64,000 nt of DNA from Lactifluus volemus (lineage: Eukaryota; Basidiomycota; Agaricomycetes; Russulales; Russulaceae): the NCBI GenBank assembly GCA_022376515.1, contig WTXI01000001.1, positions 2,255,488-2,319,487 of the forward strand, in the 5' to 3' direction. The number at the start of each line of letters is the position of its first letter. Position 1 is the stretch's first letter. The position numbers and the translations under genes were made by a program. Below are positions 23,701-36,629 of this stretch, piece after piece. Under the pieces are notes generated by a model. It saw only the letters and a list, made by a program, of their open reading frames with translations. It searched no databases and was not told the DNA's origin.

Positions 23701-23946
23701 CATTGATCCCTTCACCTATTTCCTTTCACAGCTTTTACCGGTAAGACGTTCTGTCATGTAGGTATGTAGCAGGCATCTGATGGCGTTTTCCCACTGCAGT
23801 ATCCCTGGAAAGAGGCGCCCCGAGAAGTGGAGACTGCGCTGATATCGCGTGGGGAAGAGATTGCGAAGACTCGTGCACGAAATGCGCTGAAAATTCTATT
23901 GGATGTACATGGGGACTTTGGGCGACGAACACCATCGGCTCCGTGA
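20799..23946 (+). CDS. agc1: Mitochondrial aspartate/glutamate carrier (Agc1/aralar/citrin type), with microexons and one apparent frameshift
   Basis: The protein has an N-terminal EF-hand half and a C-terminal mitochondrial carrier half, as in aralar/citrin, and should exchange matrix aspartate for cytosolic glutamate across the inner membrane. I place exons at 20799-20977, 21031-21234, 21301-21390, 21441-21493, 21548-21668, 21726-21846, 21912-22238, 22294-22341, 22393-22397, 22457-22461, 22521-22647, 22704-22838, 22894-22919, 22976-23227, 23313-23347, 23411-23494, 23549-23655, 23732-23740 and 23800-23946. EF-hand loop [13 protein letters not shown] and carrier signatures PIDLVKTR, PLEIVKIR and PADVVKTR are clear. 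Exons of 5, 5 and 9 bases are required. In the fifth exon one base seems missing near 21606 (between LRQAF and YFDENQDG), a frameshift or sequencing error. Confidence 0.88.
22393..22397 (+). other. agc1: 5-base microexon (TGAAG) of agc1
   Basis: It lies between introns 22342-22392 and 22398-22456 and completes the codons for Val and Lys of the first carrier signature. Skipping it breaks the frame. Confidence 0.8.
22457..22461 (+). other. agc1: 5-base microexon (ACTCG) of agc1
   Basis: It lies between introns 22398-22456 and 22462-22520 and supplies Thr plus two bases of Arg in the PIDLVKTR signature. The acceptor is CTGTAG and the donor GTACGC. Confidence 0.8.
23732..23740 (+). other. agc1: 9-base microexon (Leu-Leu-Pro) of agc1
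   Basis: Flanked by TTTCACAG and GTAAGA, it joins YEYLHK to YPWKEAP, giving the HKLLPYPW stretch expected after the sixth transmembrane helix. Confidence 0.7.
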
Positions 23947-24531
23947 AGCGAGAGATAGGTTAGACAGCCTGGCGTTATCACTGATACTGATACCATTATA
24001 CTGTCTGTGGTAATCAGTTAGAACTAATTCAAGGGGTGAGTCGGAGACGCCTTACAGTGTAGATACCGCAACGGGGGATCCACCGTGCAGAATATTTCAC
24101 ATCGTTACCCTAGTAACGCAAGCATGGAATGGATGAGAGGCCGAGATGGCCTGGACGAGAAATTTGATCAAGCTAAGCCAACTTTGATGGACCTATCACG
24201 CGGATGTTGTTCCTGGTTCAAAAAGCTGTTACCCTTTTCTCGCCCGTCCTCTTCACCTTTCATTTCTTCTCTCTCTATTTTTCGTTTCCTCCCTTTTGCA
24301 TTTCCGTTCGTTCCAGTGGTGAGTTTTTATGTCTTGTCGAAGTTGGCGTGTTTTTTCTGACAAATGACCCTACAGTACGCTTGTACACTCCGCACCTTTT
24401 CAAGGATACTGCAAGACAGTAACCCAGCGTCGATCGCTATATTTTCATTCGCTTTATTCTACTCTCTTCCCTCCTTTTCTTTGTCTACGTGATCAGTTCT
24501 TCAGTCACGCTTCAGTCGTTCCTCTTTCACA
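23947..24531. other. Intergenic region between agc1 and the secreted Thr-rich gene
   Basis: About 585 bases. The part from about 24220 is strongly pyrimidine-rich (TTCTCTC runs), consistent with a promoter and 5' leader of the downstream gene. Open frames here are short and show no family signal. Confidence 0.4.
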
Positions 24532-26213
24532 ATGATTCCCCTCGCTGTCACTCTCACTCTCGCTTCTTATGCGACCGCCCAAGTCTACTCGAGCATTTCC
24601 ATGCCTCTTGCCTCGGATTCATCCATCGCTGCTCCCTCGTCCTCCATGAGTGGGCCTCCAGCCGCCACGATGTCTGCGTCCGGTGCCGGTTATCCGTCAT
24701 ATGACCAATATGGTAACTCCGGAAGTCAGTATGGCGCGATGCCACCGCCGGCACAATATACCCAACCCCCGCAGGCTGATAGTATGCCTTATTCCTCGTT
24801 CATGGCCGGAGGATACTCGTCCATGAATTGTGGGTATGGTTATCAGAAAGGGTACGATGGAGCTTGCATTAGCACAGAGTCATGGGTACGTCGTGCATGT
24901 CGCAACCGGTTGGTGCAAGCTATCTATTCGATCTAAATCATGTTTAGTATTCTACCACTGGTTGCTATCAAATTTCCCAGAGGTGGGTACCATTCGTCAG
25001 GGTCGTTAATCATGTCTCTGACCATGTTTTTCCCCCTAGTTGTTATCAGGCTCCGCCGGTCACCGTCACCTCGACTATGACTGAGACGGACACGGTGACC
25101 TGCACTGAGACTGAGACCATGACCATGACAGATACCATGACTTCGGTGCGTTTCTTATCAGAAGCTACACAGCTTGATCTGACTTACGGTGTACAGATGG
25201 TCACTGTTCCCACGACGGTCACAGAGACTATGACGCAGTTTGTGACGATGACGGATACGCAGACGCTGACCGACATCATGACATCGACGGTGCTCGTGCC
25301 CACGACCAGCGTCTGGATCTCTACCGAGATCATTGATGAAACGTCGACAGTCGAGCACACCATGACGGACACTGCGACTCTGACCCAAATTTCCACTTAT
25401 GTTCAAACCAACACGGAGACGCTTACAGACACTGCGACATTGACGTCAGTATCGACAGCGACGGACTTCGTGACCGTGACATACCTGTCCACCATAGTCG
25501 AACCTACGACTTACTTCAGCACAGTCGTGAGCACCAACGTCATCGACAACGTACGTTTATCCTTCTTCATTGCTATTGCCGGGGCGATGCTGATTCGGGC
25601 CCGCCACCGGTAGACGATGACTGTAGAGGAGACATACACCCAGACGATGACCGATACCCTCACCTATGTCTCGACCTGCATCTCTACGGACTTCCAAACT
25701 GCGACGGTCACCTCTGTGTCCGTCAGCACGCTCGTCGTGCCGACAACTTACGTCTCTACACTCCTATCAACCTACGTCGTTAACAACGTTAGTTGACTCG
25801 TGTTTCCGCGTTTTCCTTGACATGATGCTCACGGACTGAATATGCAGACTCAGACCGTCGTTGACACCATGACCGCGACAGTCACGGACAGCTACACTCA
25901 ATTGCAGACCCTCACGCAGGTTGCGACTGAAGTTCAGACGCAGACCCTGGTCGAGACAAGTTCGGTGGTTGAAACTGCACTTCTCCAATGCTTGGGCCTG
26001 TGCCAGTCGCAGTATGGCCTTTCGGCAGGTAATGGCAACAGCTACAACACCTACGCCTCGCCCGCGCCATCCTATACCATGACGACCACAGCTGCCGGTT
26101 CATCCATGACACAAAGCATGAATTCATCTTCATCTTCATCTTCGTCCATGTCTATGTCCATGTCCATGGTGATGGCTTCTGCTGCTGCAGCCACAGCCTC
26201 CTCAGGTTACTAA
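24532..26213 (+). CDS. Secreted Thr/Ser-rich mucin-like protein, 462 aa
   Basis: Exons 24532-24885, 24948-24982, 25040-25145, 25197-25550, 25614-25787 and 25848-26213 join in frame. The first about 17 residues (MIPLAVTLTLASYATAQ) form a signal peptide. Then follow a Ser/Pro/Tyr/Gly-rich segment, a Cys-containing stretch, and about 250 residues built from imperfect Thr-rich repeats of the type TETxTxTDT and VPTTxVST, ending in a Ser/Met run (SSSSSSSSMSMSMSM). Such proteins are heavily O-glycosylated in fungi and sit in the wall or extracellular matrix; no enzymatic domain is seen. The repeats are edged by introns (exons of 354 and 174 bases), suggesting growth by exon duplication. The specific role is unknown. 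Confidence 0.8.
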
Positions 26214-26634
26214 TGAGTTGCGCTGAGGGTCACGGGGCCAGCCGATAGTACATCTCGCAGGCTTCCTGTCATTGACATTGTGATTTATTGGACCTTGTGG
26301 ATTTAAACTGTAGACCATACTAATATTAGGGTCGTCTTTTTGTCGCCCAAACTGTTTGAGACTGGAACTCTTACGTCATCTCCTGCTCATCACCGCATCA
26401 TTCCTTGGATATTATTCCTAAGTTACATCATAGACATTCCCCATCCCTGAATGAATCTATTGTCTTTCTGTTGTCGTCTTTGGCCAGGCCTACAGGCGAA
26501 GGAACAGGCAAGTAAACGTGACGATGATAGATCAAGAAAAAAATCTCGTTTTTTTTTTTTGGGTGTGTTGATTACGTAATTTGACGCGACACTAAGATGA
26601 CGCCGCATTTCTTTCTGCTGTGTCTCCTCTCGTA
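26214..26634. other. Spacer, no gene seen
   Basis: Contains the 3' UTR of the Thr-rich gene, a T-run at about 26551, and the short promoter of the next gene. Nothing else is recognisable. Confidence 0.4.
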
Positions 26635-27352
26635 ATGCCGCTCAATACTGCAGTGAAACCCCTTGAACTTTCCTCATATGAAGATATTAAAGAGAACTTT
26701 GTCATCTTCTATGCAAGCCGTGATGAGAGTGGGAATATGTGGTGTCCTGTGAGTGCTTTACTTATACAGGCCAACCGACACAACCCTCTGCCGTGTACGC
26801 TCAGTGTACACGGCCCAAGTTCCTTTTTCAAATTCAGTATTCGTATCCGTAGCTTCGCTCATCGCATGTGCCTGTCTGCCGGTATCGCCGCCACCAGGAT
26901 TGCCTTGACGTGGAAGACCTCGTCAAGTCTACGTTCGGACCAGCTGATGGCCCGTCCGGATTGATCATTCACGTGGGACAAAGATCGGAGTGCGTCCCCC
27001 CCTCTCGGCCTTCTCAGACCGACTCTAGCAGGGTCGGAGAGAAGGCGGTGCGGTTTTTTTTTTTTTTCATCTTTCCCGCATTTGTATCCTAGGTGGAAAA
27101 ATGATGCAAATCAATTCCGCTCGGCGCCGTGGTGCATCCAATCTATACCGACAATCGTGAAACTGCAAGATGTGCGTGTTTTCATATTGAGCGCGCCCAA
27201 AGATTCCCCGGCGTTCGAGATGTTCCGGTGTTCACTGATACTGGACTATCACGTAGTCCAAAGAGGTCGACCGACTTGTCGAAAGTGATATTACCAATCA
27301 TCACCTCCTCACGCTCGTCGAATCGGCTGTTCTCTCTTCCCCCGGTCAATAA
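26635..27352 (+). CDS. TRP14/TXNDC17-like thioredoxin-fold protein, 126 aa
   Basis: Exons 26635-26748, 26898-26989, 27093-27171 and 27257-27352 give 126 residues. The active site is WCPDC (residues about 37-41), split by an intron right after WCP, which is the hallmark of the TXNDC17/TRP14 (DUF953) family of cytosolic oxidoreductases. The cis-proline loop SIPTIVKL and the preceding WKNDANQFR helix also match. Family members reduce small disulfides and cystine using thioredoxin reductase. The third intron (26990-27092) has a T14 run before its acceptor. Confidence 0.85.
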
Positions 27353-29716
27353 TTCGGAAGCGAAGATGGCTTATTGGGGTTAGCAATCGTAAGCGTGATG
27401 CGGGTTGGGCTTTCCGTCACCCCACAATCGGATTCTTTAGTACGCTCCGGTGTTATAGTAACTTGGGGTGGCTCGATGCGTTGCCCTAGCAGTTGTTTGG
27501 CATTGAGTCTTTCAGATTTCGGAGAGAACTTTGGCAGCCGGAGTGCGCCCACCCGATGAGTTTCTGAAAGGTGATAATGCATTAGATCCCTATCCTAGTT
27601 TCATACCTGCCTATGAAGGTATGAATCCCAACCACGAATCGTCCCTCCCTCCGACATAACAATACCTACACAACAGGAAATGTTTAGGACCATTTAGGAA
27701 TTGTTGAGTTTGCAGACGATATAGCTAAGGGGCATAGTCCAAAGGGGCTTGCCCTGGCTTTTTTCAGAGAACATATTCTGTGACGCTACCTTCAAGTTCT
27801 TTCATTGCGGGTTCCAAACAGAGCTCGATACTCCAATAGCTCCGTACATACATCAATCTATGCAATATCGCTTGACTGCCGTAACTAAGGTACGTGTCAC
27901 CGGGCTGAAAACCTCGTACCCCTTGCAGTAGGACCAATAATAATCTTCATTGTTACGCAGTGCATATAATGTCATGAGCAAGATGTGTTAGCATGACAAA
28001 GCAGTGAACGTGAACCATTGCCCTTCCTTAGATTTGAATCTACCCACCTTGTAAAAGTAGACGATCCCAAGGAGCCCAGTCTAGGAAAGCTCATTGACAA
28101 ATCGCCAGACTTTGCCTTTTGTTGTTGGGGGGACGTTGCTCATGACGTATTCCGCTTCCGTAAGATTGTGACTTTGTTCTTAGCGAATTCAGCCATGGGG
28201 TTGGACAACGCCCAGCTATCCTTGAAACGGTGGCGTAGGTACGTAGCAGGAACAAAGGTGTGACTACCAATGGACAAGTCATCTCCTACTAGTAGGGAGT
28301 CATCATCTCAAGCTCCGGGATCTATTCCTCTTCCCCATGTGTCGTTTACAACGCAGACAACGCAACTCCTCTCGGCCTCTCCTGTCACGTTGTTGGAGTG
28401 CTCGATTTAGTGGTTGCTATATGCGCGACTATAGCAGCCAATGGGATGATGATATCGGACAAACTTGAACCACAGCTTCAAGTTTCCATCATATCATATA
28501 TGTTGAGAATCAGTAAGGGTGTCCAGTGCCTTGTTACGACTCTGAACGCACTGAAATTTCCCGTAGTGACTCTGACGCTGATACGGGCATCAGCACGGGC
28601 TATGTCTAGTTCACTTCTACCTGGTCTCTCGGATTAGTGCATAGCCCACGGTCGTGCTTTGGGGGTAAGATAGGACAATGATTCGACGCTTGCAAATTGA
28701 TGCGCAGCGAGAGCTGAAGCGCTGAAGGACCAACAGGGTGATGTTTGGACGAGCACGATGAGTAGGCCCCACAGCGGCTGTCCTCTGAACCAAACTTGAT
28801 CAAAAGGAAGTGAACGTGTATATTCGGGGCTCATCACCGCTCATCATAGCCACCGGGGGAGACCATGGTGTCTCTAAACCCTCCGTTAACGCCAACATCC
28901 CGGCGGTTGCAACGAGTGGTATATGCCGTCAGCTTTCCGATCGCATCGCGTTCGCTGCACTGGCCCTTTAGTGCTGTCACAGGGTCAGTTCGATACCTAG
29001 TATGGAACCTTGAAGCTTGTTTAGCTCTCCTTGTTGGTAGTGTTGGGTATGCAACTGGCAACAGGTGCGGAGAAAACCGGGCAGAAACGAACCAGGTCCA
29101 CTAGTGCCCTGCGAGCTAATAGAATGATTAGAGGGAGGGCGCAAACTGCGAACTTGAAATGAAAGGTCAACTTCTCCCAGTCGTCACCTTGCTCCTCTAA
29201 TCAAACCTTCTCATCTCGTCCTCCCGGAGAATGGAAAACAACAACATGTGCGACTGGCAGTTGCTGTGCACACTTAACGTAATTGAATTCCCCTTGCACA
29301 AGTTCTATGAATGTAGTACTTCCTTATCCATTTGGATGGTAGCCTTCATTTCGCTTACCGAGGCCCCGTGTTCAACAATAAGCCCTGCCTCGTACTTGCT
29401 GGCCAGAGCCAATTCCTTGGTGCCGGTGCTAATCCTGTGAGTCACACCACACTAAACTATCCCCAAATTCCAATTACTTCCCTTTTCGCCCACCATGGAG
29501 ATACAGAAAATTCTTCTCCTTCAAAATTCATGAGCTACCGGTGATGGTTTCAATACGAAATGGGGTATTAAGTGCTTGTGGCACCGTGATCGCGCAGTAC
29601 TTAAGGCTCCACATCTCGTCCGCCCATCCAAGCCAATACACTTGCTCTCCTGTGCAGTCCATTCCCATTTTCTTCCCTACAAACCATCACTTCTATTCTG
29701 TCCTTGTTCTTCCAGA
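27353..29716. other. Region with possible decayed gene, no firm annotation
   Basis: Over about 2.36 kb there is no open frame with a clear family. Plus-strand pieces at about 27750-27890 and 28018-28640 look faintly coding and have splice-like GTA...CAG borders (for example 27619-27675), but stops interrupt any joined frame. This may be a degraded gene of unknown identity. Confidence 0.25.
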
Positions 29717-30962
29717 ATGCCAGGTCTCACTCCTGTACACTCATCTGCAAACGTACTCGTGGTCCACCACCCATCCGCCGCCGACTTTTTAGCTGCCACC
29801 TTCCCCACTCTTCGCCGCCACGAAGAGTCTGCAAATATCGTATTTGCGCATGCTCTCAAGCTCCTTGGGAGTGAAGCAGCCTTAACAGGCTGTCATTTCA
29901 CCAACGAATCTGATGTCAGTACCTGGTGGAAAGAAGAATCGCAGACATCTTCAAGTCACGTGGTAGGCGATCCGAAGGCCAAAGCGATCGGTAATAGTGA
30001 ACAATTCTGGCTTACCGTCTGGTCCTCTCCATCTCCGTTCATCCCTCCGACACTTGATATCGTGCTATCGTGCGTTAGCTGGACCTTGGGTGATTACCCC
30101 ATATTTCTATGGACGCCTAAGAACCACACCTCAATATCATCCTCATGGCTCGTCCCGCGTGTCGAGCTTCTCGCGGGGCATCTCCTTGATATCGTGCCCC
30201 CACGGCGTGTCTTCTCCGTTTTTGGTATGACGCCGCTTGTCAAGTCGTTTGCAAGGTATTGGTCGGATCTCGTCAAATGCCCCATCGAGCCGGAACCGTT
30301 CTACGCCGCTTATTATTCGTATTGCAACCCGGAGACATTCAAAGAATCCAACGATCCCCTTCCGCGCGGAGATAATATCCGTCGTGCCAATATAGAAGAT
30401 CTCGCGGAAGTTGCCCAGCTCTGTAAGGAGTTCGCGGATGATTCGGTACGTTCATCATGGCCCGCATTCTCACCGCATCATGACATAATGGTTTATTCCA
30501 TTTATAGGTCTACTTCCCACTCGAGATCGATGCTGCCACGATTGAGGCACGAGAGCTTGTCTCTAAAGGTCTCATCTGGATCTACGAGTCGGAGGGCGAA
30601 GTTACTTCCATCTGTGCTGTCACCCGTAGCACTCAGAACGTCTCAGCTATTACCAAAGTTTACACGACCCCCAAATGGAGACGACGGGGATTTGCTGAAC
30701 ATCTCGTTCGTAACGTAACCAGACGGTTTGTTGGCAACCCTCTCACAACATAGTGTTTGTGCTAACTCACTATGCCGTCATCAGCCTGTTAGTCGATTGC
30801 GGAAAGCGAACTGTGACGCTCTATGTCGGGCACAATAATAGCGCGCAGCGTGTTTATGACCGTGTTGGGTTTGTTGGCTTGTGTGGGAAGGAAAAGATCA
30901 ACGGAGTAGAGGACTCTCTAGAGCTTGGCTTGGTGACCGATGAACCAAGGGGCCATTGGTAA
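29717..30962 (+). CDS. GNAT-family N-acetyltransferase, 374 aa
   Basis: Exons 29717-30445, 30508-30725 and 30785-30962 give 374 residues. The C-terminal third has the GNAT fold: beta strand GEVTSICAVTRST, acetyl-CoA binding motif A VYTTPKWRRRGFAEHLV (the R-R-G-x-A turn), and motif B VTLYVGHNNSAQRVYDRVGF. The N-terminal about 240 residues form the variable domain common in this type of fungal GNAT protein; substrate is unknown. I start at the ATG giving MPGLTPVHSSANVLV because it is the first after the pyrimidine-rich leader; the open frame extends further upstream. Confidence 0.82.
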
Positions 30963-33900
30963 AGATTATCGACATTGCACCCACTACTTGATTTCATAGA
31001 CTAATTACCATTCTTCTTCGCTACAGTTGACTCGGCCAGCGTCCTGAGTTCTTACTGTATCATTCATTAATCACACCCCTGTACATTCTCACATGCCGGT
31101 CACTTACCACAGGAGTATCTATGGCTGTAACATGACACGCCCCTTCCGGGAAGGGGAGTCCATCATAGCCGGAAATTCAATAAAAGTGCCGTAGGTGGAT
31201 TATGATCGGACCGGGGAACTTGAATCCAGCCGTGATCTAGTAACGAGCTCCAGTCTGATCACAGCCTAAAACGAAGGCAGGTACGCCGTTCTCTGGGAAG
31301 ATCTGGTGGATGAAAGAAAAAACAAGGTGCCCCATTCACTGCTGAATATTTGTCATGGGAAATACGAGGTTTTTCGAGTCATATGGCTGATGAGACCGGA
31401 CAAATGCGAGATGCGACTAACTCGAAAACTACGAGTTTTACGCCTCACGGCGTCCGAGAACACCGTTCTAGCCTCCTTCCATTTTCTCGAAACATAATGA
31501 GGTCACCAATTTAGCAATACCTCAACCTGTGCAACAGAGTTGAACATATTTTCCGGATTTGTGGCAGATTCAATGCCCGTACGCCGTGCCCGGGTATCTC
31601 TAACAAACAGCCTGAGGTGTTTCGAACTGTCAGGAATGACTCGAATCCTTAACGGTTCTGGTTATGGTTGATTGCGCAAACGAGCTCGTGGCAGTCTAGC
31701 TTGAGAACGGACTTCTGGCAGTGGCTCAGAAGTCCACGAAGCGGCGACACGGCCCGACCAGCGACCCCACATCTGCGTTGTACGCGGAGAGAGCTAATAA
31801 GCTTTCTCACGAATAGTACTTCTCAGAAGTCTGATCATCGTTCCGCTTCTTCGACGCATTTTCTATCCTCTACTGAGCGTAGGTTACAAGGGTAAGTGAC
31901 CCGACTTAGTGGTACAATAATGGCGTGTGTGAAGTCTGCCTCCCCTACCCAGATCGGGCTGGATCCATCGCACAAGTACAAAACGACGGATGTTATGTTT
32001 TTGGACGCCAGATGAGGACACATCGTTAAAAGGTGGCGTAGGGCCGACCAAAGTGACTAACAAGTGGGGTATAGTCAATGAGAAGCCGTTTGTGTCCCTG
32101 CGGCTCCACCGCGTGCAATCAGTTTACCGTCAACCGGGGTATTCGTAATTTCTTGAGAAACTTTTGTGTCACATGTCTTTTTTCCCGGTCTGACACGGAG
32201 ACCTGTTACATGTTGTGTGAGTACAAAGAAAGATAGGGACCTACAGGATGGTTCTCGATGAGTTGAGACACCATCTTAATCGGACCGTCTATGGTAACTC
32301 CCAGACTAGCCGCACAATCCGAAACGGTTGATATGGCACGCTACAAATAGTCTTTGAAGCTTCCTTCATATCGGACCTACAGTTATCCCCTACTGTGTCG
32401 TTTTTTGTGATGAAATCTTTGTGCGCAGTCACGGGTTGGACGCCGTACGAAGGTACCATCTTCGTCACAACCCACTATTAACAACTAAATGGACATGGAC
32501 CTAATGATACGGACGTATCAACATTCTGATTGTCTGGGTAAAAATCAAAACTTCGGTGCCTTTCAAGCCGGTTATAGCTAGCGCATGGGGTTTCCTCGGT
32601 CCGGATTGAGACCGAGTCGCTTCGGGTTTTACCTCCAGACAGTTCATCACAGCTTCAAGGCACCAGACGAGGACTGCGAGCTGTTCTTCAAGTTCCGATA
32701 AATGGCAAGTATCCTGATTTTTGCAAGGGTCAGTCAGCCCCAAAGGGTACGGAACATAAAGGGCTGCCACTCAGTGCCTAAGTTAGACAGAGATATGCTG
32801 TCGAACGGTCATCAATCGTTTAGGTAGACAAAAGCCGGTCTCATCTCATATTACGCGGTGCAGTTGCGTGAGTACCCGCCAGCGGCCCTGGTAATAATCT
32901 TACCGGTTCCTTTAATCATTCGGCATATAATCGCATATTGCAGGGCTGATGGCTTCGACGGATCAATACACCTGGAAGATAGCGCATTTCTGGGGACGTG
33001 AACAAAATGCTCTCACCCGGCCTACAATAAGATGCTTAGGGATCCAAGCCCAGAATCAGACACGGTTTTCAAATAATATAATTTGGGGGTTACACATTTG
33101 AAGATCTGCGGTCTGTAAACTGGATGAGTTAGGAGTTAGAACTAGTTTAGGTTCTGGCATGAATAGAAAATCCGATTTTCGTATTGTTAGCAGGGCTAAT
33201 GACTCTGGAAACTTTCCATCGTGTTGGTGTTTGTCCAGCAATTCTTTTGCCGTGAAGTCCCAAGGAATTTGAAGGAAACGCTGACATAGAGTCGTCACCA
33301 CTAGTAGACAAATGATGGCCTGCATCATGAGACTACAATAGGCAGGAAAGATTCACTACTAGTACAGAGATGCGTCCCGTGGATGACCTCGGCGCGACGC
33401 GTTCCAACATGCGACTAGCAATACAGTAGTCCTGACAAGCACGCGGCCAATTGGTGAAACCCGTGACAGGAGCCGTATCTATATTGACAGATTTCAGGTA
33501 CCCGGGCACGCCCTCAAAGATGAGCGCTGAACCGGCATGGCCAACCCCATGATCGCGTTTTTGGTCGTACGATGATCCCGCCTCGACAAGATATTGCGCC
33601 AGAGCCTGAGAGAGTGTCCGTGTTAGTACCGAGCAGGTGCCTTAATTGGAGAACGTTTCACGGGTCGTGTTCAGGCTTCGGCGGGGCCTGCCAGTGAGAC
33701 TCTTTCAAAGTTCCTCTTCGAGCGGGCCGGTTGTCGACTTACTGTAGGGCGCCAGGCCTGACTCGGACTTTCCCAGATCTCACATCATCTGTAGCCTCGA
33801 CGTGACGACAACTCGGACCCACAGCGATCAAATGACCGGGGAATAACGCCCACCTCCTCCGAGTCTGTCTACAGTAGTATACTGTGGTTTATGCTCAGCA

Positions 33901-34956
33901 TGTGATGTCTCAAGCGCTCGAGCTCAAGGGGTACTATTATTGAGATTTTCACACACGTACAATTACAGATTTGTTCTCGTGGAGTTTCTTCGTCCTTACA
34001 GAGTTGTTCAGGTGATTCCTTAGATCCGTATGTTTCACCATACCACTTCTATGAATCTATCCCGTTACTAACTATCAAAATTTCGTTGTCCATGCCTCTA
34101 GACTAAATCGCACAACTTGAAGTCCTTGACCTGCGCTCTATCAAGGACGGGACTCTCAGGCTTCCCAACTGCCAGAGGTATTCATTTGGCAGTAAGTTCG
34201 CCGGGTCAGTGGGTACACGTTCTATGCAGTTCGGCCAACAAGCACACATACTTTCTGAGCCCCTTTCTTGTGACTTAACTGGTCTAGTACGCTGGCTGTC
34301 GATCATGATGCGCCAAGCTGCGCATGCACTATTTTCAAACAGGCATAATCAGATTCTTGTGTGCGTGTTCAGTGCCTGCCAATAGGTGGAGCACATGACA
34401 CACTAATCTCTGTGTGGTGCGGTACTGTCTCATTATTAAATTCGGCATGACGGGTGTCGAGCATGCCGAAATTTTGGTTTGGGAGATATGCCACCGCAAC
34501 ATGCGAATGGAGCTGATTGGTTAGAAGCTTCGGATCTTCTGACTTAAGGCCAATCTTGTTGGTTCCTTGGCTTTCACGCGTTGCTAGACTGAACTCCTTT
34601 TTGTTGACCCAAGTGCACCACTCAAGTTTCCCCAAAACTTGTGGGAGTGGCACCGTGACAACACGCGATTCATGGAGCATCACCTGCAACCTATTTTATT
34701 TCTGTTCGTTTTCTTCCCAATTTCTTCAGTTGTGCTTGTGATTGAGTGTTCCGACCCATACTAGAGAAAGATAGAATTTTGTGCAAATAAACGCGGCGGT
34801 GCGAACGCCTTGAACCACCACCCATTCAGGTCTCACGTAGTCCACCTACAACATTGTTTTAGCATTTTATGGGCCTTTATGAATGACAGACGATAGCGCG
34901 CTGACATAAGCACTCAAGGTAACACTAGCACATTCAAGTCAGGTCCAGTACAGTGA
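30963..34956. other. Four-kilobase stretch without recognisable genes
   Basis: Open frames are all under about 110 codons, occur on all frames at chance density, and lack splice-compatible neighbours or family motifs. No terminal repeats or homopolymer-rich patches are visible. It may be heavily decayed ancient repeat DNA. I find nothing to annotate inside it. Confidence 0.4.
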
Positions 34957-36080
34957 ATGTGCAATGCATTTTCGCTCCTTTGCAGTCCAGAGCTGGATTC
35001 AATCATGAAACATGTCCTAGTCTGGAATAACAACCCAGAACCCAATGTCTTGTGCGCCATGCCTCACTTTGTTTTGATCGTACTTTTTCTGACAGCCTAT
35101 CTATCGCAATTGAAGGACTTTATATCTACCTCTTGTTCAGAAGAAAAATTACAGGTTGTCAACTCGACGGAGAATTTGTACTTCCGCGAACGATTTCTAG
35201 GATGTTCTCAGTCAGATGCAGAGTATAGTTTTATTCCAGTAATATATTCCCCGCCTGCGTTGGCTTTGCTCATTGAGTATTCCAGGACGACGGCTATTGA
35301 AGTCGTTCAGATGCTCCATGCGCGCATCATGGAACACGAGCAACCATCTGATGTTTCTCTACTCCCCCCTTACGAACGCCTTTCCGGCGACCCACATGAG
35401 GTGTACACGCATAACAGGACTTTGCACACATCATTTTCGTGGTTAGGACATGCACCATTCTCTGGCATCAGGATTTCTTTTGTTATTGCAAGTTTTGAAA
35501 TTTCCAGAGGAAGAATTGAAGATGGCAAATAATCTCTTTACTGTCCTAAGAAATTACCTAACGGAAATCCGGTTTGATCAAGGAATTGGATTGGGAGGCT
35601 TCGAGGCATTCACAGTGCGTTATGAGGGTCACGAGAGGAATAAGAAGCACATCGTCAGTCTATTATGATGACTTTCTCATTGTGGTACTGAATGATCATG
35701 CCATATCCCTAGCTCAGGGCAGGCCTGTTATTGGCGTACGCCAGGAGTGTAACCGATTGCAAACTCCCATACGCCTTCCTATATAACGTTGAGGTATCAC
35801 CTACCTTTCCTCAGGGACAATTTGTGTGCTTTGGCCGACCTTGTCTGTTCGAAACCACTATAGCCCTATCTCCGAATGAAATCCGGCACTCATGCGGACG
35901 TGCTCAAGATATGCTAGACTTGGGGAAACATACTTTACAAGTCCTCGGAGACGAACAAAAGCATCACTTGTCTTATCCCCCTTCATTCACGGCCCATGGA
36001 AAACCAGACACCATGTCCCGAAACATCGAAGTAGATTTCTTCTTTCTCCTACTTCTGATTGTACGTTTCTAAGTTTTTGA
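34957..36080 (+). other. Possible uncharacterised or decayed coding region
   Basis: A 191-codon open frame at 34957-35532 overlaps a second frame continuing to about 35640 with helix-like sequence (FPEEELKMANNLFTVLRN, FDQGIGLGGFEAF). The two may be parts of one broken or spliced gene. I do not recognise a family, and the longest frame alone could be chance. Confidence 0.2.
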
Positions 36081-36629
36081 TCAGGCGCAGCTCAATGCGA
36101 TACCGTAACCTTGAACACGCTACGGGACATTTCCGCACTTCACCCTCACATAGAGATGACATTGTTGGTCGATTGTGCGACAGAACATATTCTCCGGACA
36201 TGCATATCTGAGACATCACTTGACGGGAACGACTGGGTGAGTCTAGGTTTGACTTTAGATCTCTACGTGCGTCATGTTGCATGTGTTCGGGTTGACTTGT
36301 CGGGGATAGGAAGCCTCTGCAGCTTGTAGAGTGCAGGGTGTTAGCCAGTCACGGTGGATCTGAGAAGGGTGCAAGATATTTCAGAGCACGTCTTACTGGA
36401 GATAGATGGGCTGTATATGAGATGTGGATACGATGATATGAATAATTAGACTAATGGAGATTTTTGCCATTAAGTTTGGAACCATGTGTACATACAGTGG
36501 CGACCCCGGACCTGTCGGAAAAGGAAACGGGACGGGACGGGGAAACCGAACTTGAAGTTCAACGTTGTCTCAACCTTTTCTCTCAGCCTTCCGCAACTCC
36601 GGTACTCACGGGAACCTACACACGCCAAC

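Noticed and set aside
31306..31497. Short frames in the 31-35 kb block
   Set aside because: None is supported by motif, length or splicing.
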